DNA from: Miscanthus floridulus
Taxonomy: Eukaryota > Streptophyta > Magnoliopsida > Poales > Poaceae
Length of the DNA: 64,000 nt
Direction of reading: 5' to 3'
Assembly (NCBI RefSeq): GCF_019320115.1
Contig: NC_089593.1
Span: 32,692,536 to 32,756,535 of the forward strand
This document shows positions 56,984-64,000 of this stretch, one piece after another (positions within the stretch are counted from its first letter, which is position 1; each line of letters begins with the position of its first letter). The notes beneath the pieces are model-generated. The model had not been told where the DNA came from, searched no databases, and saw only the letters and a list, made by a program, of their open reading frames with translations. The position numbers and the translations under genes were made by a program.

Positions 56984-57844
56984 TGATAAGGACATTAGCT
57001 CCATGCATACGACCATGCTTGGAGATAGAGGATGAGGAGATCAGAGAGGGTGTCCTAACCGGGAAGGAGGGCCGAAGCTCATCCGGTTTGAGTCACCAAG
57101 GTGGAGGCCCAAATCAAGTTCGAGCCCATCTCGGGTTCTGGGACCAGTCTATCATAAAATTGGTCACACAGGCGCGTTCGGGCTCCGTTTTCGACGATCC
57201 ACATATGGATGGAAAGCTAATTAGATAAGAAACCCAATGCAAGTGGTCCCATGTCAAAAACCCTTCAGAATCAACAGGAATCGTCAAAACAAGTCAGCGT
57301 CCAGAATCTGCCAGGGTGCTGCAACACCGTCTTTTGGTCCGTTGAACCGTGTATCGTGTTTGGGCCCATTAGGGGCGCATCTAGGGGGTGACGTTTGGGG
57401 CTCTATAATTAGCAGCCGTCGCTCTCCTTAGGTTTTGGGTTTTGTTTAGTTCTTGATTTCCTTGTGAAACAGACGTCGTTTTACTGCAACTGTGCCGCTA
57501 AGGCCGCTTGCTGTGAACCAGGGCCCCGGTTCTTGATCTTGTTCGCCTGTGGCGATTAGTCCTTTCGAATAAAGACTTGAACTCCTTCTCGTTATCATAA
57601 GACTCATATTTATTTGTAATTTTAGATTGCGTTCATCCCGTTCTTGCTTGTGTTCTCGACTTGCTTGTAGGAAATCCTTCTCGGCGAGGTCAATCGCGTT
57701 CGCATGATTGATAACCAACAGAGCTATGGTGTAATAGTTGTGGCGGTCCAAATCAGTCTTGGTTCGAAGCCTAGATCATGAACATTGAGTCTCCACCAAT
57801 CGACGCTATCATACCTATCGAAAGATCGAGCCTTGTCTGCATTA
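56984..57844 (+). mobile_element. 861-bp solo LTR
   Basis: Begins TGATAAGGACA and ends TGTCTGCATTA, imperfect inverse ends, flanked by a perfect AATGG duplication (56979-56983 and 57845-57849). The paired E6 LTR is uninterrupted at the same place (47682). It contains a TATA-like CTCTATAATTAGC near 57400 and AATAAAGA near 57567, as expected of an LTR. No internal region is present, so it is the product of LTR-LTR recombination. Confidence 0.82.
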
Positions 57845-58424
57845 AATGGCCCTCTAGCTCAATCCTCCCTCCTGGCCCGTGATCGCAGCCCACTGGCTCC
57901 ACCTCCATTCCCGCTTGGGCTCAGCCCATGCGTGCGCGTGAGCCCTCTTCCTCTCCCTTGGGCTAGCCTGGCCACTCGGCCCATCTCTGGCACAAGCCCG
58001 CTCCTATTCTCCTCCCTCTCCTCACCTCACTGACACAGCGGCCCCAGCTATCATCATCGTCTTCTACCTGAAGACGACGACATAGCTACCACTTCGCACT
58101 ACCACCTTGAGCCCGTAGCCACAGCACCGCCTTACCCGCGTTGAGGCAGATAAGATTGGAGGCGCCATGGTCCCCACCAAAGTCTTGCGACTCTGTACGC
58201 TCCTCTCTCGCCACGTGGCTGCTTCTCAGCATTAAAATGTTGCCACTGCCATGGATGCGCCCTAGACCTAGCTCACTATAGCCAAGCAATGGATGAGGAT
58301 GCACTGTTGCAAACGGGCTTTGTAGTTTGAACGCTTGCGTGGGAAGAAGGAATCCATGGTGCGCTGCCAAAATATCTTGCCGCCGAAGAAAAGATCTTAG
58401 TGCCACGAACTGACATTGGTGACA

Positions 58425-58432
58425 TATAAATA
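58425..58432 (+). promoter_or_regulatory. E6 3' LTR TATA box
   Basis: TATAAATA, counterpart of 48259-48266. Confidence 0.6.
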
Positions 58433-61052
58433 GGCCTCCCACGAGCCCCTCCACTTCAACCATCACCATTGAGAGCTTCACCAGGGTTAGGAACAAATCA
58501 TCTCCCCCTTGTTCGCTCCTCTCCTCTTGCCTCCCGAGCGCTAGCTCAACTTTACCCAATTGGCCGCCATGGTCACCATGGAGTCGAGCTCCGCTCCCTC
58601 TCCCTCCCTATTACACCATAAGTAGATTAGGTTAGATGGCAAGCTCCCCAACCCCTCCTCTACCTCCGCCACCGCTTCTAACCCACTCTTTCCCTCTACA
58701 TCACTCCGCCAGTGGGAGCAGGCCACCGCCGTGCCACCATTGAGGTCATTCTCCACTGGCAAGGTATGACTAGACTTGAAGACCTCCTCTACACACTCAT
58801 GAACATACCGTAATCATGCGCCACCTCCTCTTTGTCCGCCAAAGCGCGCCACAATGCATCGGCTTGTCGCCCCACCATCGTCCCAGCCTTGGCGAGTCGC
58901 CATCACCGCCGCAAGCACCCGCGGTCACTGAGGGTTACTCCAACCACTGTGGGTGGACATCTAGGACACCGACAAGTAGTTGGGGGTGAGCTACGAGCAC
59001 CGACGTCACCATGGACGCCACACCACCTCTGCTCCGTCACCACGCCGATGCCAACATGGACGCCGTGTCGTCTTCATTTCCCCCTCGCTCTCTGTCAGGT
59101 GGGCCGGACTCAGAACGCCATCGCCGTCTATCTGAGTGAGGAGGCCAAGGATGGCTCACATGTCAGTGACACATGACATTGATGTCCTGGACCCTATGTG
59201 TTAGCCACACTGCCTCTCTCTCTCTTTCCTTGTCTGGGTGAACCCGGTCCATGTGAACCAGTGCGGGAGAAGAGCATTTCACAGCACAGTACAGACCTGA
59301 TGCACCATACAGCACCTGCAGCTAACCCTGCCCGCACAGAACCCACGCATCAGCCCCTGACCAAGAGAGAAATTGTTGGGTACACCCGAGCAGTGTACAC
59401 AGAGGAGTAGAAACCCATTTTCCCTGCATAGAAAAATTCCTAGAAAATTCCTAAATAAACTAGGTACACCCCAGATCCTATCTAAGCATTTACATCTCAT
59501 TTCCATTATTCCAATTTGAAGAAGTAATTCCCAAGCTTATATTCCTCGTGATTTTTCCCTATTACAACTTTGATAAATCATAACTTTTCCATCCCAACTC
59601 CAAATCATATGATTCTTCCACAAAAAATCTTCTAAATTCAAGCTCTATTTATTCATACCCTTTGCTTGATTATTCGGTGACCAATTAAATTGTAGTTTGG
59701 TTGTTTTTCCTTTTCTACATTTAAATTAATACTAATTATAGTAATACCCTTCGCCGTAGTAGTAGTTAACCCTGTATATTCACGTATGTGTATGTACCAT
59801 GACACATATTCGAATATATCCACACCCGCCACCTGAAATAGTAGGATATCTATACATACATGGATATGCTCGATACGCTGGTATACGTCTATGTATGGCT
59901 AACTTTATCTTCTGCCCTTTTCTAACCTAACTAACTCGAGGCACATACATATGCATGTGCATATGTGTCACTAACCTGGTGGACCTATAGAAAGCCTAAC
60001 CAGATCATCTTTCTCTTTCAGGTTCACATAATAGTGAAGCTTAATAATGTGGTCTGGTCTTCGATAGATAATCACCACCACCTTAACCTAACCCATAGGA
60101 ACCATACCTTGTGGATGAAATCTCTTCATCCAAACCTTACCTAAAATTGACATAATAATGATAACCTAGATAACGACCCATCACCCAATAGGACCAACCC
60201 ATGTAGGATCAATTCTTTCACCTTGATTACCAATGCTTGTTTTACATGCCTTGCTTGTTATTTTCCTTGTTTGTGTTTTGCTTGTCGACGCTAGACCGCA
60301 TAGGATAGAAGATGAGGAGAGAACCCGATGGAATCCAGAAGATAGGAACAACAGACATAGGAATCGGAGAAGGATATAATCATCAACGGTTCCACCACCA
60401 GATTTTGCTAGCCTCCACCATAAATCCACCATACCCTATCCCCACCAAATTCATAAACTTAAATGATAATACCTAAATTCTCTTTTGTAAATTAATGAAC
60501 TATAATGGGTCATGAGCTCGGTTATGATATTGTGAACATTGATGATAATTGTCTTGATATGATATAAGTTGACTATGATATTGTGATGAGGTAATGGTTA
60601 CCTTGATATGAGATGAGCTCTATTAACCTGAGGTTAATAACTATGGAACTTAAAACTGGTAAAACTAGACTAAACCCCGACAGGGGGCGAGTGGGGGTAA
60701 TTTATGGAAGTAAATTACCTTGGCAGGAGCGCCTGGAGAGAGTTCCTATGGGAGATACTTACCTCGGTCACATAAGGACTAGTTCGTAGTCCCTCTTGCC
60801 TAGTGAGATATTTTGTATAGCCACATGTCTGATATGGGTAGACTTGATCTCATACCCCGTTAGATAGAAGTATAATTTCTACTAGGAGGTCGGTGTTTGC
60901 AGCGGAATATCAGGAGTAGGCACGGATGCTATGTGATCTTCCATGGCCCAGTTTGCGTGGTTGCTATGTGATCCTTCACGTTAAGCCCTTTGATTTTTGG
61001 CCGCATTCGAGCCCATGTTATTGTATGTTTGGCCGTGTTCGAGCCCATATTA

Positions 61053-61175
61053 TTGATGATTTGGTATCATCGGCACTATTATGTTGGGATGATTTGGTAT
61101 CGTCTGAGATTATATGATGGGATGATGTGGTATTATCCAGGATTATGAGATGGGATGATTTGGTATCCTCCCAAG
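61053..61175. repeat. ~33-bp TGGTATC repeats, 3' LTR copy
   Basis: Counterpart of 51843-51965. Confidence 0.6.
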
Positions 61176-62123
61176 TTTAGTGTGTTTTCCAACCCCTGAG
61201 AAGCCGTGGTAGAGTTATACGGACATCTAAGGTCGCGTACTTTTGGGTATGGGTTCTCGTTGGGCTTGTTCCTGCCACCGCGCATGGTTAGGAACTATGT
61301 CTATGATGTGGGAAAATTTGTACACCTCTCTAGAGTTTTATGAAATCTATTCGAACAGCCATGTCGTTGGAATGGGAAAATGCTAGGAGAGGATACTATG
61401 ATTAGACTTCTACAAGTGTGATAATCTGGTAAGATGTATTTTACCAATTTGGTAAACTATAATGAACCTAGAAACTGGGGTGAATGGTAATACTCTGCCA
61501 GGATCCAACCTATAATTATAACTACTTTACCCTACCACTTTTGCCTGAACCACCATAACCTCTTCCACATATAGCCTTCCCCTTCCACCTCTGCACCACC
61601 CAAAGTTTAGGCCATGCTGAGTACTTTATGTACTCAACTCCCTCCATTCTATGTTTTAGGAGAGAAGCTATAGGAGCACAAACTAGGATGGAACTGTTGG
61701 AGCTACGCAAGGATCGGACGACAGGAGAACGTACGACAATGGAGCTATCGAGGACCCTGCAAGGATAGAATACCCAGAGTATACTCGAAGACGGAGCCAT
61801 ATGACTACACGAAGGAGCTACACTAGGAATACGATGTTGGATATAGGAATACACTTAAGAAATAAGTCTAGGGTTACGTCCGCACTCCAAGTTGCCTGTA
61901 GGAATGGAGCCACATTGTCATAAGACCGTTGTCTTAGAACTCTAATATACGATATAAGGCCAATGGCCCAAGCTATGTAAACCCGAACCATGTAATATGT
62001 TCTTTCCCTATTAGCAATAAAAGTATGGTTTTTTATATCAATCTTGTTTGAATTGTGTGTATCAGCTATTGATCCAGGGACTGATACATGATACACGGAG
62101 GACCCTAAATTAGGGGCCCAACA

Positions 62124-62128
62124 TCAGT
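62124..62128. repeat. E6 right target-site duplication (TCAGT)
   Basis: Partner of 47239-47243 with one mismatch. Confidence 0.65.
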
Positions 62129-62902
62129 CGTCTTGATTGTCAAGGAAGGAACATCAGCTTCATCTTCAATGTCATAGGGATGTTATCTTTTGACTTTGGT
62201 AGCGGCCATATGAGAAACCATCGACAGACATCCATTGATTTCTTATGTCTATTGATACAAGGATGCATGTCATGATGCAGTGGCATTTACCATCCTAGTC
62301 CTTGCTGTCGACGTGTGAGCTTGTCTTTTACAAAGGTGATGGAAGTAGGCATATCCTAGTTAATATGAGGTGGGTTGCATCCTGCTTCTTATAAGCATTC
62401 TAGCTTCAGTCTTAGGAAGGCTCAATGCTAGGTTGTCTTTGATGTTGCTCATAGCATGCCGATTTGTTCGTCCACTTCTACAACTGTAGTAGTGATTTCT
62501 GGATTTGCAGGTTCATACCATGAGCATGACTATCTCACCTTTCTTGATCATACTTACCATTACTCACAAGATGAAATTTGTGAGTAGTGCAACGTCTATT
62601 TCCATCACTTGAGATGTGATTTGAATTTTTGTGATGATGACCTTTTTCTCCAATCTACAAATGGTTAGAGAATATATATATGTCTATACAAACCTGTGAG
62701 ATGGCAGGGTTCCAGTGTTGATCGATCTTTGAATGTTCAGGCACCCTGGGGTTCTTCAATGTTTCTTCTTTTCTTGTGGAAGCTTGCCGAAAGGTTGAAA
62801 CGACATCTGTTGTCGTGTGTTATTCCACAATTCAAAAGAACAGGGGTAATCCTACTAAATCTAGTGGTATGTTAATGATCTAAATCTTTACGCCAATTGT
62901 TT
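62129..62902 (-). other. E5 5' interior
   Basis: About 770 bp downstream (minus sense) of the E5 primer site. No gag start like those of E2 or E4 is present, and no ORF over 50 residues is supported. Confidence 0.6.
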
Positions 62903-62919
62903 CCCCAGCAATGGCGCCA
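62903..62919 (-). promoter_or_regulatory. E5 primer binding site (tRNA-Asp type)
   Basis: Minus-strand TGGCGCCATTGCTGGGG matches 15 of 17 positions of the tRNA-Asp complement; both changes are transitions. Eight nt separate it from the LTR, as in E2 and E4. Confidence 0.82.
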
Positions 62920-62927
62920 AAAATGCT

Positions 62928-63846
62928 TGTTGGTATTTATTAACGCAAATAGAATACGAAGGATTCCGCAAGCGCACAGAATACCATTGTAGCATTTTAC
63001 CGGGAGTATTCCAGGTATCATTATTGAATATCAAAGTAGTATCTATCAGTCAACATACCATCATAGCTAGAGCAAGGGGTAGAGGTAATGATAGGAATTA
63101 AGCATAATGACACTCACGGGATAGATCATTAAGATAATGTAAACTAGTTAACTTAGGAGAACAAAGGGTGAGGTAGATTCCTATGATATTCTTATTACAG
63201 GATTAAGAATATATATACCCAACTATAGTTAAGACTCACTCTACTCTTGTGCACTTCGGGACGCCGCTTAGACGGTAGAGCACTGCAAAGATAACACTAC
63301 TGACGTGACTATGGTCCTATAATTTAAGATCATGCTCGATTCGTTGTGGACTACAGAGGATAGACAGGGTTGTCACCTCCCGCTGCTACCACACAACCAG
63401 AGAACAGGGTGTACTTATAGGCAGAGCATCATATAAGGACCATGCTTACATGAGCCCCAGCTACTTAGCCCAATTGATAAACTAGCAGGCTAAGCGCTCT
63501 ATGAACCCACACACAAAAGTGAAGATAACCTCAACTAAGTAAGATATATATTCAAAGTAAGCATAGCCATGTAGATAGGAATATGATAAATTGATAATAA
63601 GTCTTACAAGATGTAGAAGTGAAGATACAAGGCTTTATCGAGCCTCCAAGACTAGATCCAGAACTTGATCATGAGCCCAACTCGACCCTCACTCCCGAGC
63701 TACTAATCTACTACATTGGACAGTTCTAGACCTAATCCTCCTGGTGTTTGTTGATTTGGATGAGAGGTATGAATTAGGGTTTCCAGGATGGCTCCAGGGA
63801 GAGGGGTAGGGGCTGCTATATATAGGGGGTAGCATCAATTCTGAGC
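62928..63846 (-). repeat. E5 5' LTR, part in window
   Basis: Starts (plus sense) TGTTGGTATTTATTAACG and follows 42702-43610 with a deletion of about 30 bp near 63027 and an insertion of about 27 bp near 63370. Similarity stops at about 63846. Confidence 0.82.
63815..63822 (-). promoter_or_regulatory. E5 5' LTR TATA box
   Basis: TATATATA at the position equivalent to 18934 of E2. Confidence 0.5.
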
Positions 63847-64000
63847 CGTCGTGTTGGTGTGCTCTGCCCCGCCATGCCACCATGACCGTAGGCAAGCTCG
63901 CGTGAAGCCCTTAACTGATCAACCGATAGTGTAGGTGTGTTCGTATGGGGATGGGGACCGCATAGATGTCCTTCCCATGGCTGGTGTCAAGCTTGCCATG
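63847..64000. other. Sequence replacing the rest of the E5 5' LTR
   Basis: GC-richer sequence with no match to the LTR or elsewhere in the window. It could be another insertion or a deletion junction; too little is present to tell. Confidence 0.35.

Larger units (their letters stand above)
47244..62123 (+). mobile_element. E6: LTR retrotransposon with very long LTRs
   Basis: LTRs 47244-52902 and 56541-62123 begin TGTAACACCC (TATAACACCC in the 3' copy) and end in ...ACA in the 3' copy. The initiator-tRNA-Met-type primer site starts at 52906. The interior is only 3.6 kb, with gag-like remnants and no protease, reverse transcriptase or integrase. The long LTRs, TGTAACACCC start and tRNA-Met primer resemble the Del/Tekay group of Ty3/gypsy, but without pol this is inference. 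It sits inside E5. Each LTR carries its own later insertion. Confidence 0.9.
56541..62123 (+). repeat. E6 3' LTR (5583 bp including a solo LTR)
   Basis: Begins TATAACACCC and ends GGGGCCCAACA. Without the solo LTR and its 5-bp duplication it is 4717 bp, 80 bp shorter than the paired LTR. A deletion of about 78 bp near 60390 relative to 51110-51190 explains nearly all of that. Confidence 0.9.
42702..64000 (-). mobile_element. E5: minus-strand LTR element of the E2/E4 family, extends past the window
   Basis: The 3' LTR is at 42702-44013 and the 5' LTR starts at 62928, both inverted. Between them are a polypurine tract beside the 3' LTR and a good tRNA-Asp primer site beside the 5' LTR. Interior pieces 44014-47238 and 62129-62902 total about 4 kb. 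The former matches the non-coding 3' region of E2 and E4. Neither shows gag, protease or pol. E6 (47244-62123) is inserted in it. The right end is outside the window or lost. Confidence 0.88.

Overview
The window looks like a repeat-dense stretch of a grass (Poaceae) nuclear genome. The evidence is the element types: Ty3/gypsy LTR elements whose primer sites match plant tRNA-Asp and initiator tRNA-Met, CACTA elements, hAT elements with 8-bp duplications, and grass-style F-box, RING-H2 and GRF-zinc-finger gene remnants. I cannot name the species. Most of the sequence is transposable elements nested inside each other. I see no rRNA, tRNA or CRISPR array, and only one ORF that could be an intact host gene.

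Layout. 1-13,100: an old, locally duplicated low-copy region. It holds a minus-strand gene for a 128-residue protein of unknown family (9278-9664), a broken paralogue (11084-11447), a C-terminal scrap of another (about 7538-7592) and a broken RING-H2 gene (7853-8597). A non-coding LTR element, E1 (1537-7207), is inserted in it. About 13,100-17,109: a decayed CACTA element with a Transposase_24-like remnant and a 23-bp CACGTG-type repeat array. 17,286-18,496: a Ty3/gypsy gag remnant, interrupted downstream by element E2.

18,519-42,355: E2, an Athila-like LTR element (target duplication CTGGT) with gag, aspartic protease and a downstream ORF. It was hit by a 158-bp hAT MITE (21918-22075) and by a CACTA element (22337-36859, duplication TAA). 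That CACTA element shows no transposase but carries remnants of at least four unrelated genes, including a paralogue of the 9278-9664 gene. Its F-box remnant was in turn hit by E4 (27873-35943), a relative of E2.

42,702 to beyond the window: E5, a minus-strand member of the E2/E4 family with no recognisable coding sequence. Inside it sits E6 (47244-62123), with LTRs over 5.5 kb. The E6 5' LTR carries a hAT element (48782-49635) and its 3' LTR carries a solo LTR (56984-57844).

None of the LTR elements shows a recognisable reverse transcriptase or integrase, so every one here appears to depend on proteins supplied from elsewhere. The observations most worth following are the gene-carrying CACTA element and its paralogy to the 9278-9664 gene, the tandem protease-like domains of E4, and the repeat-built, non-coding E1.
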